From assembly GCA_023238725.1 (NCBI GenBank), contig CM041546.1, forward strand, positions 14,236,483 to 14,300,482: a stretch of DNA of 64,000 bases, read 5' to 3'. How positions within the stretch are numbered: position 1 is the stretch's first letter; the number at the start of each line of letters is the position of its first letter. Below the pieces are notes generated by a model. The model had not been told where the DNA came from. It ran no database searches and saw only the letters and a program-made list of their open reading frames with translations. Of this stretch, positions 24,213 to 36,060 are shown in pieces. A program made the position numbers and the translations under genes. Source of the stretch: Scortum barcoo. Its lineage: Eukaryota; Chordata; Actinopteri; Centrarchiformes; Terapontidae.

Positions 24213-24792
24213 TCCACCAATATGAATTTATTGAAAAGTCCTCACTGTGTCAGCTCTGTACATCTTTGAATGATCTTGTACATATTGCATGATTTTTTGC
24301 CAGCTCTCCTTCATGCAGGGGCCAATTTTTCAACAGACATGCCTCATTCACTCACTCACATTACATTCTGTTCAATATATACAAAATTCCAAAAATACCA
24401 TTTCTTGGAAAAGGGTGGTTTCTATTTAAAAATATATTTCTTAAAGTACCAGTCCATTGATGTGTTGTAGTTCCCGCAATGTTTGTAATATACTGTGGAT
24501 AACAGTTAATAGTCACACTGTTCTTAATGTCTTTCAGGTAGCCCTCAGCAGTTCATGCGTGGCTATAAGGCAACATACTGCTCCATTTCATGAAACAAGT
24601 GAGACCCAATGCTACATTGAGATGGGTTCTTACAGCATTTCGGTTGCTGCACTCAGAAATCTAACAAACAAAAATTCCCATTTGGAGCACTGAATGTCCA
24701 TAGTCCAATTTCCATCATTTTGAAGCAGATAACTGAGAGACTTCTCCTTTACGGCGCATCCAGGACGTTTTGTCCCACTCTGAGCGTCCTGG

Positions 24793-27700
24793 TCAAACAG
24801 CAGCTGTGGCCGTCGTCAGTTTGAGAACTTCTGACAGGTTGTGTTCTCGGACTCTAGAGTTGCTTATGGTTTCCAAATGCGACTCGGGTACCCACCCACG
24901 GTGTCGATCAGACAGTCTGGTCCCCTCTACCCAATCTGGGAGGAAATTAATCAACATTAAGTATTTGAATGCATAAGGTCTATGATCAAACACTGCACAG
25001 GTGAATGGCACATTTTGCAAGAGGATAATGGAAAAGGTGTGATGGGCTTACGGTCACTGCTTTGTTGCACAAGAATGATATCTGCTTTTTCCAATGACAG
25101 CTCATCCGGCTGCTGGGCAACAAAAGCTCGGATACACTGCATCTGTGGAAAATCTATACAGACAGAAGAGGAGAGAGGTCAGACCTATAGCCATAACAAT
25201 ATTAGGTCAATATTATCAACCATGAAATTATTCATTGCTCTGGGATAATTTCATAATTTCACAAAAAATACTTGACTGACATTTTTCACCTGATATTGTG
25301 GGTGAACATATACATTTATCATTCTAATTAGTACAGAGAGTTTTATTTTGACACTGTCATTCCCAGCATAGCACTGCCCAACTTCCACCTGACTTGAGGT
25401 CTAATCAGCCAGAGTAATTGAAAACTTGTGTTGGTGTCCAATGCCTCTAACAACTGTTTAACATCATGCATTCATGGTAAAAAGTCAGACAAATTTAAAT
25501 ACAGATATTCGCAGTGACACGTGAGGCTTGACACCTGCTACATCATAGTTAACTGCTAATGATGATAATGAGTGTCCCATATTTATTTTCCAGTGGGCAG
25601 CATGCAAACAACTGCTTTACCTTTTCCTGTTACAACATTTCAACATGTCTGATATGGGAATAGTTTATTACTGTGAGTAAGAACCTTTGCACTGTGTCTG
25701 AGTGCACTTTGAGTCAACACTCAAAGTGCACTCAAAATTCCTCAGAAGTGAATTACGTGGGGTATTTAGTCAAAAGTAGTGTGTAGTAGTGTAAAGTATT
25801 GAGGGTACCTCTCAGTGTCTAAGCTTTAATGTGAGAATTAAGACACTCAAATAAAAAGATAGAAAGTATATATAGTGCACAAGGACGAATAAGGGGTGGT
25901 TTCAGGCACAGCCCATTTTAAACCAACATATAAACTAAATTAGCCATTCTAGTGAGCCAGCATGCATAACACCAGAACATTATTGTGTCACCCAATAGAA
26001 GTGTGTGGTGGTGACTGTATCTGCAGAGACCCTGAACTCTGCTTGTATTTTCTAATTTTGCTGTGTTTGGGACATCTCTGGGCGTCAACCTTTGGTTAGT
26101 GATGTGTAAACCAATAACAGCGTGGTGCTGAGTGTGGAGGCGGGACTCTATGAAAATGTTGCGACCAGTTGCCAGACAGGTGAGCACGTGGGAGCACCTG
26201 AAGCACATGCTCTTTAAGCCAGGGAGGAGGGGCCAACTTTGAATGTTGTGTTTACAAATAGAAACACACAAATCCTACTCATTATCCCGCTGAACAAAGA
26301 GACCTAGGGTGTCCATAAATTGTCACTGTCTTCGCTAAAAATCTCCTCTCATTATGGTTGATGTCAGACACAGCTTATGAAAAACCAGTTAACATATTGT
26401 AACGTCCAAACCAAACAGCATATTTCACCTTGTGCAGCAGAAAAATCTATTTCAGGATGTGGCCGGGAAAGAGCGGATATCCAGCGTAGCTTATCACTCC
26501 TGAGAGGGGAAAAAAAGCAAAGATATGTATGATGATATGTATGATATGTATCTCCTGCATGTTTTTCCAAACTTGACAATCAACACAGATTTTCAGTGCA
26601 ACTGCCTCGGTCTCTTACTGTGTGTCAGTCCGTAAAAGCAAGGATCTCTGTGTCATGTGCAGCCGGAACAAGTTCTTCTGGAGGGAGTGAAGTTTGACAC
26701 GACAGTTCTCTGCCCGCAGTTCTGATACAGGAGAGTGGTCTATTACTGTGAACCGTCCCCCTCTAGAGGCAGCAGAAAAAGCACAAACGAGAAATCAGAT
26801 GACGTAAGGAAAGAGGGTTATAAGATTGAAGGGATGACAAACGATACGAAGGAAAACAGGATGTAGGAAATGATAAGGAGAGAGATGTCAGTTGGGTTAA
26901 TTATTCTCAAATTAGAAATCATGTCTATCGACTCACTCTTTTTGTAGTGAAAGTAGCAAATAGTCGTTGAATAGGTGCAAATAAATATTCCTCTCTGTTT
27001 CCTTTAGAGAGAAATCCATAAGCTCAGTGACCGGCCCTTCCCGCACTAGCCTCCGAGACTGACTGATCAGAGGAAGGGTCTGTAAAACACATACACACAC
27101 AAAACACAGAAAACAGAGAGACAAAAGATAATAATGTTAGCATAATTATTATTTTTGAGCTTGAAAGTTAATTTGTCACCATGGAGGTTCGACCAAATGA
27201 TCTTGACTCAAGGTTTTATCAAGCCTCTAAGCACGTCCAGTGCTCAGTATATTTGTCATGTATACATCTACAGCCACCCGTCATCATGTGACCGTAGATC
27301 AAGGGATGCCAACTGGGCCATCTCCAGACAACAGAGTTAACTCCATCCACTGGTGAAAACCGTGATGCTACAGCTAATAACCAATAATATCTTTTTTTGT
27401 TGTTATTATTGGAGTCTGCTTAAAATCAATAACTTGCACAATAAAATGTAAAACAATAAAATGTTATGATCATATGATAACAGTGCAATCCCTCTGACAC
27501 TCTCCCATTCCTAGAAGTTATTACTCACCCTGCACTCAAAGTCCACCTTAGCACTGAGCGAGACCAACGACTCGATGCTTTTCATCTGAGTGATGCTGTC
27601 GTTACTCTCTTGAATCAGCTAAAGGAGACATGTATGAAAGGTAACAGGTTTTATCTGGGACGTTTCTCAGCAATATTAAAATAGTGCCATCAGTGTACAG

Positions 27701-30126
27701 GTTGCAGGTTGTTGTACCTTCTCCAGAAGTTTCAAAGCTTTGATGGCCTGAGTCGCCTCTGCAGTACCAGGAGTTGTTTTCTTTACAATGTTCTGGACAG
27801 AAATGGTGTGTGTGTGTTAAAAGTGAGAGAAACGATGCGGGACCGAACATATTGTGAGCCATTAACATTTGCTGTTTCAGAAAGGCGCACGTATGCACAC
27901 ACCTGGACCAGCAGCTTAATTCTTGTGATCCTTTGGAAGGGAAGGACAAGGAAAGAACGAAGAGGAAGCCTCTGACAAACAGGACTCCTCTCTAATTTCT
28001 CCACAATCCGCTTGAAGCCTGGATTCTCATTCCTGAAAGAAAAAGAGAAATTAAATGTATGGAAATGTCTGTTAAACATTACAGAAATTAGCTGAAGTTG
28101 TCATGGACTCCAATGGAGAATAGACCAAAGCTTGACTAAATAGCTTACATGAGTCTCTGGTAGGTGGCATCCTGATAGGACTGGTTGGTGAGGTAGGGCA
28201 CATAAACCATTTTGAAGCGCTGACAGTGGCGAGCAATGATATCACACACGGTAAGTAAAGGAAATGGTGTTTGATTCCACCCGCTCCTCCAGCTTTGATA
28301 AAAAACTACAAGACAAAAATCACAAAGACTTCCCTTTGAGCTAATTTCTCCCACAGATTTATTACACAAATAAGTTTAATAATCACATCCTGTATGTTTA
28401 ATGTGAGATCTAAGTCATATTTAGCCTAATGAATTTATATAAATATAATATATATAAATGTAAATGTAAGCCTAATTCAGACAGGTAAAGAACTTATTCT
28501 AAATAACGTTCAACATTTCTGACCTGTGGCTGATGGCACGAACGTCAGCCAGACGGGAAAACAGCCAGTTCCTATCCTGAGTGGTCAACAGCGCCCCCAG
28601 CTGTTTGGACTTCACAAAGTGTTCAACAACAATGTCCAGACTCCGGCAGTATGAGGCCTCTGAGGTCACTACCTCAAATCTCACCTTGAAGAAAAAAAAA
28701 CAGAGGAGAGAAGTTCATGACGACAGACTGACAGTGTGACAGTTAATTATATGTAATGAGTACAGGATTGTCAGGTCTTCAGAGGCTGGGGCATTTTAAC
28801 AAGGATGTGACTAACTGAGGAGGACAATTTCACAATGAGTAGAAGTTTTCCAGCTCAGACACAGAACTGTTTTATAACTGTTTATAGGAAAACACCTACA
28901 GTAGCAGAGAAACACAACATAATTTTGCAATCATGTCTCCTGGCATACAACACTTGTCTGACACTAAAAAGTAGATTAACAGGAAGGGTTATTTGTCTAT
29001 GTAGCAAGTCTGAATGTTTCCCATGATTTGAGCCGTTTGAGATGTGAGGTAATAACGGTGACTCGCTGATTCATGGAAGTCATGCCATTTCCTAAAAGAC
29101 ACTGTGAAATGGGAGAACAGAGAAGCTGCTGATGTGAAATAATGCACCAATACAGCCCGGTCACTTAAAAGTGGAAAATAACCATGAGGGGGTGAACCAT
29201 AAAAGTTATGAATTTTTACATGAAAAAAATAATCTCAAGGGAGAGTGTCAGATAACCAGCACGCATTTAAATGACACCAGGATTCTCCGGAATTTCACTG
29301 AGGCGTGTTGCTGAGCCAGTAACTTTCCAAAGACGTGTGAATGTGTTATTTGGGTTAATTTGAAATTCCAGTAATGTGTGATGGTTAAGATTAGACTAGA
29401 GAATCAGAAGGAACAAGCCCTCACACGAGCTTTATGAAAGGACTAGACTTTCATGTGTGCAGTAAGAAGTAGTGCTACCTCCTGCAGTCGCCGCTGGTCT
29501 TCTGTGAGCTCGTCCAGCTCAGCACTGTTCCTGACCGCCGGCAGCTCTCGCCACAGTGAAGCTGACTGTGTGAGACCAACAGAGAGACGTGGGGAGGAAG
29601 GCCTCCTGCCTTCACTCTTGGGGGGCTCGGGGAGAGGCAAGCTTTTGACGCTGGTGATGGAGCCTGTGTGGGCTAAGAAGTGGGGGTGCGGGAAATGGGG
29701 CAGGGGTGGGAGAGGTCTGCAGGCGGGTAGAAGCGAGGAGGCGCGAGACCTCGTAGGTTCCTCGGACACAGAGGTGACATCGGAGCGAGCCTGACGCAGG
29801 ATCTCAGAGTTCTGAGCGGCCTCACTGTACAGCTGGTAGAGCTGGGCAGCATCTGGGAGAAGACAAGGGGAGACAGCAGGAGGGGGGGGGGGGGGCAAAA
29901 GAAGGTTGGAAAATACAGGAAGCAAAGGAAAGACGATAGATGGAGACAGGAACAGTGTTAGCCAAGAGGAGTTGTTTGCATTTGACATTCCTTTTACACA
30001 TACTTGTCGGAATGCAAAGTCGCACCAGCAGCTGTTTTCGCCTGAAGTTAGGAGATATGAATGCTTGCAGAAACCTGTCATGTCGTGGCTTGCACAGACA
30101 CACATATACACACATACACATCACAT

Positions 30127-30190
<64 letters not shown>

Positions 30191-33100
30191 CTGCCGCATC
30201 CCCATTTCTCGCAATATCCAAGTGAATCATAAGTCAAGGGGCCTGCTGCCATTTTGGGCTGTTTGAAATATCATTTTGAAATAGTGTGAACCATTTCATC
30301 TCCCTTCATTTGTGTTTTCTGCTTCAATTCTGAGAAAGAGCGTGTGAGAGATAAACAGCTGGGGAGGCTGTATTAACACAGAGATGAATCATGCACGCAG
30401 AAGGAAAATGCTCAGCCGTGTCAAGCTTTTTCCTGACCACAGATACAATCTGACGAGACGTCATTGTGTCGCCTACATGGCCTTTGCAAATAGTCAGTCT
30501 CAAGATTTATTCTAAAGCAAAAGTATACAGCGATTAAAAAAAAAAGATAAGTCAGTTTGTAAAAGAAGATGTCATATACGACTATTAATACAACGTTTAA
30601 TACTTGGCATGCGTTTGTTTGTCCCTTAAGAGTTTATATCATATTTTTTAAAATGGTGCATGACCTGAATTAAGCAAAAGGTGGAACAGAGATACTCACT
30701 GAAAAACTTTGAATTTCTTTTCCGTCTGTCAATTGTGTCCAAAACATTCCTACAGTGGCAGGAAAAAAAAATATTTTTAGTATATTGTTAGTAGGAGTTG
30801 ACTGAAACTGTCTAAAAGTGTTTTTTAGTGTGGAGCATTTGCATTAAATATAAAGAACTAAAACTGTACTGAGTGATTCAGACTTTCTGTGTCTTTCCTG
30901 ATACTACAGTACTATAGCACTGATACTGTAAAACTATAATTAATTTCAAGGACAATGCTTTATACAGAAATGAAAGAGATATTTATCTTTAGGCCATACT
31001 GCATTTAAACATGCTGTTCTTTCACAATCAAATCCAAATTTGTGTGCAATTGTTTCTCTCACCTCAGCTCTACTTCTCCCCAGCTCTTGCTCCGATCATC
31101 GTCATCATCTGGAATATAAAAGTATCCATTCGTCGAAACATTATAGAGCAGCATAACTGTCAGTACACTATCTTCTAGTTAATTTACGATGAAACAGTTT
31201 AAACGAGGGAAGAAAATGATCAAAATAAAAAAATATATATAAACAAACAAATTAAATAAATAAATGTTAGTTAATTTAGGAGCCCAGTATTCCAGTAGTG
31301 TGTTTCCAAGACTCTTCTTGTGTTATGTCTCAAAGACAGATCGAGCCAGACCTTTTAGCTTATCATTCTGGTTTCCCAACTTTCTCCTCCTTCACTTCTC
31401 CCCACCCACTACCTGTAACCACAACACAGTGACGCAGTTTCCAGTGTAAGGTAGGCAAAAGGATATACCTGGAAAACTGTCTGTGGTTGAACAGGGGAAA
31501 TATATACATGAAGTGTGCTGGTTTCATTTAAAGGTTACATCCTGTCTGGGCAATGTACTCTGAAATATGTCAGTCTGATCAGATGATTAAGAAAATCGGA
31601 AAATTAAACAAGAAAGTCAAGGGAGAGGTGATTATGTGGCTCTCTGAAAACCTATTTGTGCAGATAGCCAGTGTCTTCATCCACCTTCTCTCTTTACCTG
31701 TTGTAGAGAATATTCTGGTTCTGCGGTCCCTTCCAACACCTTCCTCTTCTTCCACTTCTACAAGCTCTTCCTTTTCTTCTTTCAGTGGTTTTACGAATTC
31801 CCCTCCTTCGAAATCGAGCCTCGGGACCCAAATCTTGGAAACTGCAGGTGCTCGTCAGGGTCGCCCCCTCTATTTTCCTTTCTGCCACCATCTCTCCCCC
31901 TCTGTAGTCCACCTCAGATCCCTCACCCGCCCTCATCTGTCCCACCTCTTCTGCTGTACCCCTCTCCTCAGGCTCCTCTCCCTGCCTTTCTTCTTCACTC
32001 TCGCTCATTCTGCCCCCCGCCTCCTGGCCCTCACCCTCTGTGGAGGGAACAGGGTGGTCAGCCTCAGTTTCATAATTAAGAATGGGGCAGCTGCTGGGCT
32101 TGTAGAGTGTGTTGCTCACAGATAAATACATCTCCACCTCCTTCTGTCTGTTTGTTTCTTTTTCTAATTCTGATAATTGAATCTCATCACCAGCCTCTTC
32201 CCTAATTTTCTTCACCTCTGTATCTGCCTTCCCTAACTGTTGGGGACCAGACGGCTCAGTCTCTTTGTCCATACTGTGATCCTCTTTCCCTTCTGTGTCT
32301 AACAGTGTGTCAGCATGAGTGTATGTAGGTGTGTCACCATGCATAGCAGTGAACTTGTCAGCATGCATGTCGGCTTGGCTCTGCCCCATACCTCTCAATC
32401 CCCCCACCTCCTGCGGCTCTTCCTCCTCCAGCTCTGGTTCTGAGTGCTGTTCGTCCATTCCCAACTTAACAACGGGCACCCCTCCGGCCCACTGAGCAAG
32501 ATCCTCCTGTTGTTTGTCATGCTGGATCACCATCTCAGAATGGTTGAACCTTTGGTCTCCTGGTGCCTCTGCATTAGGCTCATCCACAGTCTGTTCCTCT
32601 GAGTGTCCCAGAATCTTCCGCACCACACTTTTGGCCCATTTGAGATGGGGGGCTTGGGAATGTCGCTTGGGCTCCTCGGACATGCTCCACGCCCCGCTCA
32701 TTCGGATCCGAATGGCCTCCACCTCTTCTGGGCTCATAGTTCCAGTGTTAATTCCATCCAGGATGGGTTGAAGTTGTTCTAAATCTACCTGAGAACAAAC
32801 CTCAGCATATGGATTACTCGGGACTGGTGAAAGTTGTTCTCTTTCATCCTGTTCTTGTTCCCGTTCTATATTTTTCTCTCTCCACTCTGTGAGGAGTCTT
32901 TCAGTCTGCGAGTCTCTTTTAATTGTCCCTATTTCGGCATACGGGTGCTCCCTCTTGCTCCTCATTCCCTCTCCAGTCTCTGTGTTTTGAAGGTCTGACG
33001 ATCCTCTGTTTCTGACATCTACTCCAGTTGTCTCTCCCGTGGATTCCCTTTCTTCCCTTTTTTCATTACACTCACTCTGGCTCTCCTGGTTGTTGATTGG

Positions 33101-35443
33101 GCATTCATCACTTTGACTCAGTGTCAGGTGCAGGTCATCCTGAGGTTGCAGTGTGGTGTCATCACTACAATAATGATGACTTTGTGAATGTGGGTTGTCT
33201 CTTTCCACTACTCCCACTTGATCAACTTGTGACGGTGGCGTCTCCCTGGTTTCTGACAGAGGCAAAGTTTGCCCAATCACACAGAAGACGTACTTCGGCT
33301 GCTTTTCTGTCCCCTGCCCCTCTTCGTCAACTGTCTCCTCCTTTCCCATTGTCCATTCCTCTTCCCTCTCCTTGTCTCCCTCACGCCCCTTGAAGGCAGT
33401 GGCTGCTGGTCCAACTCCACCTTCCCAGAACTCCTGACAGTCCTCAAACTCCTCTTCTTCTTCTCTGTCGTCCTCCTCATCTGCGCCGCTGGACACGGTA
33501 ACAAAGCCATCCTCTCCTGACAGCATTCTGTCTCTCTCTTTCTCACTTCCTCCTTCACTCTCAGACCGGCCCCAATAATCACTCCCACCCTCTTCCTCTC
33601 TGTCACTCTCCTCTGTGTTATCTGTCACGCTCTCTCCTTCTGCATCCCTTCTCTTCCTCCTTCCCTCTATCCCTCCATCGCTGTCAGACAGATGTCCCTT
33701 CCCCCCCTTATCTATTTCTCTCCAGACTTCACCCACCTCGTCTCCGTCTACACTTACACCCTCTGTCTCCCTCTCTATGTCTCCACTGTACTCGTTTCTC
33801 CCTTCTCTGTAATTGCTTTGGTCCAAGTAGCTCTCATCTGGTTCCTTTTTTATTGGCCACCCCTTGTCTTCTCTCCTGCTCTCTTTCCCCCTCGTGTGTC
33901 TCTCTCTGTCTACAAATTCTTCTTTACTATTCTTGCCCCTCTGTGGCTCTAACCACATCCTCCTCTGCTCTGGCACGCCTCCTGGTGTCTCTCCTCTCTC
34001 TCTCTCTGCTCTCTCACTTCTTTTTTGCTCTCTTTGGCTTGATTTTCCCTGGTCCTCTACCTCTTTTTCACTTTCAGGGGTGCTCTTTTCCCTTTCTTCA
34101 TACCTGTCTCTGCTTCTTCCATATCTCACCTCACTGTCCATGTCACTGCTCCACTCTCCGCTGCTTTGGGGTCCTGGCGGCACCCTAGGACCCGTCTCGT
34201 TCGGGGATCTGCTGCCTCTGCCTGTCATATCGTCCTGCCTAAGATCGGCCTCTCTTTCCTTTGTTTCCCTGCATCTCCTCCGCTCGTATTCTCTGTATCT
34301 GTCAGCCTCTCTGTACCTCTCCCTGTCCTTCTCCCCTCCCCTCCTCCTGGAAGGATCCATTTCTCTTTCTCTGTCCCTGTCCCTGTATCTCTGTCTGTCC
34401 TCTTCCCTGTTTCTTTCCCAATCCCGATCTCTCTCCCTCTGTGTTTTGCCTGTGGTATCCCCCTCACTCCTGCTGTGTTGATATGTGAACTCCTCTCGCT
34501 CCCTGTCCCTTGCTCTTTCTCTCCTCTGCTCCCTCTCGTCGTTGTCTCCTTCGCTCCTGGTGTCCCTCCTTCCCTCCCTCCTGTGCACCTTTTCTCTCTC
34601 CATCCTATCTCGGTAGATCTGTCCGTCCCTTCTTCTTTGTGGAGATGACACCCTGGCCTCCCTCTTTTCCATGGTCTCCCTAGGCTTTTCTCTTTTTCTG
34701 GCTGCATCCCTCTCTCTTCTGTCCCATGAATCATCCACTTCTCTTCTCCTGTCTTGAATACCAACATCAGACTCCCTGTATCTTTCCCTTCTTCGGGAAT
34801 TCTCATCTTCTACAGGTCTTCGCCCCGTGTTTTTTCCCTCTTCCTTCGCCCTGCTTCTTATCTCATCTCTTTCCCTCTCTCTGTACCTCTCTCTCTGACG
34901 TGCTCTGTCTCTTTCTCTCTCCCAGTCATCTGCCTCGACTCTTTTCGGCCTGTCTCTCTGCCTCCTTTCCTCTCTCTCTTCACGCATAGTGGTGGTCATC
35001 ACTCTTCTGTCATGCTCAGCACTGCTTTTCCTCACTCTAGGAAATGTGTCGCCTTTCTTCATCCCCCTCTCCACCTCTCTCTCCGTCTCTTTCTCCACAT
35101 TTGACAGCGGCCTCCCATTTCTGCTCCTGTCATCTTCATACCTTCTCCTCCTGTCTCTCCACTCTCTTTCTCCCTCCCTCGGCCGGGGTGCAGGAGCTCG
35201 GTCTCTGTCGTAGTATCTCTCACGCAGGTCCACATCTTTGTATCTTGCTTTGTCCCTCATGTCTCTTTCTCTCCTCCAGTTTTCCTCCTGGTTGTTGTCT
35301 CCCTCGCGCTCTGACTGGGCGGTCATTGCCGGCCTGGGACTTGGATCCCGGGAGATTTTTCCACCTGGCTGAAGCTTGCGGTCAGATGTGTTTATGTTGG
35401 ATAACGTGTCAAAGAGGGTGCAGCTGGGCCTTTTGGTACCCAT
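24793..35443 (-). CDS. arhgef5: ARHGEF5-like Rho guanine-nucleotide exchange factor
   Basis: Activates Rho-family GTPases at membranes. Coding exons: 35443-31698 (exon opens at 35451), 31476-31469 (inferred 8-base microexon), 31108-31063, 30749-30700, 29852-29479, 28684-28524, 28305-28149, 28032-27903, 27792-27718, 27618-27529, 27079-26937, 26762-26619, 26499-26429, 25153-25052, 24935-24793. The first 1249 residues are disordered: Arg/Glu/Asp-rich (about 40-405), an acidic run near 660, and two PYAE motifs (near 834 and 878). DH is about 1409-1612 (TSEASYCRSLDIVVEHFVKS; VLPFQRITRIKLLVQ). PH is about 1613-1732 (NIYLHLFNDYLLL; LRWISALSRPHPE). SH3 is about 1737-1797 (ALVQQ-type core LEKADIILVQQSSD; RGWVPESHLE). 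ARHGEF5 is the best fit for the DH-PH-SH3 order and SH3 text. A 4-base duplication in exon 28305-28149 shifts the frame to a stop. Ignoring those 4 bases, the sum is exactly 1811 codons. Confidence 0.85.
25699..25734. repeat. Perfect 16-bp inverted repeat, 4-base loop
   Basis: TGAGTGCACTTTGAGT, then CAAC, then the exact reverse complement. It lies in a RhoGEF intron between the exons ending at 26429 and starting at 25153. Too short for a typical miRNA precursor. Confidence 0.9.
28242..28258 (-). other. arhgef5: 4-base tandem duplication and premature stop in the DH domain
   Basis: Plus-strand GTAAGTAA at 28251-28258 is TTACTTAC on the coding strand. The exon 28305-28149 enters in phase 2, reads SFLSKLEERVESNTISFT, then hits TGA (28244-28242). 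After removing one TTAC copy, the frame continues FTVCDIIARHCQRF, the expected DH sequence, and the exon's exit phase matches the next exon. It may be a null allele, a fixed lesion or a sequencing error. Confidence 0.85.
30128..30188. repeat. (AC)n microsatellite
   Basis: About 60 bases of pure CA/AC repeat in the RhoGEF intron between the exons ending at 30700 and starting at 29852. Confidence 0.97.
31469..31476 (-). other. Predicted 8-base microexon of the RhoGEF
   Basis: The large exon ends in phase 2 (TACAACAG/GTAAAG). Joining it directly to the next clear exon (31108) would give an immediate TGA. A candidate TTTTCCAG flanked by CAACCACAGACAG and GTATATCC supplies SFP and restores the frame into DDDDDRSKSWGE. 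Inference from phase only. Confidence 0.45.
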
Positions 35444-35988
35444 TGGAGAACCTAAAAAAAACAGCAACACTCCATATAATCAATTTAAATATCAAGAAGA
35501 CATTGAGTCAAGGTATTTTCAGGGATAAATCACTGATATGCAAAATGAGGAGGCTTTGCAAACTTTTACATAGTAAGATACTGTCACAGATTTGAATAAT
35601 CAGGAAAACTATGGTTCACTTGTCCCTGCTACCTTGAAAAATCATGATAGCTGCAACAACTGTATGTTATTCTGTCTGCAGGCAAATAGGAGCTAAAAGC
35701 TGTATTTGATCTTCGCCAGTCTGGTTGTAGAGTAACTTAACATTAGCAAAAGAAGGTGCAGGCTACAGAGAAAAGGTGACACCTTCTTACAGTTCTCTAA
35801 GAATGCAGCACAGACCTGCAAAGCACCGCATACCAAAAGAAGCCTTTCAGCGAGCCTGTGACACATAGGCACGGCATGTAACATGTAAGCCACAAGTAGG
35901 CAAATCTAAATCTGTGTTCAAACCAGAACCAATGTACAGAAGTGATCATCTGTAATTCACTAAAAAAAAGAAAGTAAAATAACTCACC

Positions 35989-36060
35989 TGAATGTAGTAT
36001 CTTGGGAGATCTCCGGTCCCCCCACCCCCTCCTTCCAGTCCAGCTCAGCTCAAAAGCATG
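35989..36060 (-). promoter_or_regulatory. Likely 5' UTR exon of the RhoGEF
   Basis: On the minus strand ACTACATTCAG/GTGAGTTA around 35989 is a strong donor. The open frame runs through it in the phase of the large exon, but I found no in-frame ATG upstream, so the start is placed at 35443 (CCAATGG). The TSS is not located; a pyrimidine-rich stretch at 36120-36600 lies upstream. Confidence 0.45.

Noticed and set aside
31553..35600. Many plus-strand open frames rich in Ser, Leu and Pro, up to 205 aa
   Set aside because: They are antisense shadows of the purine-rich large exon of the RhoGEF; composition is low-complexity and no family is recognisable.
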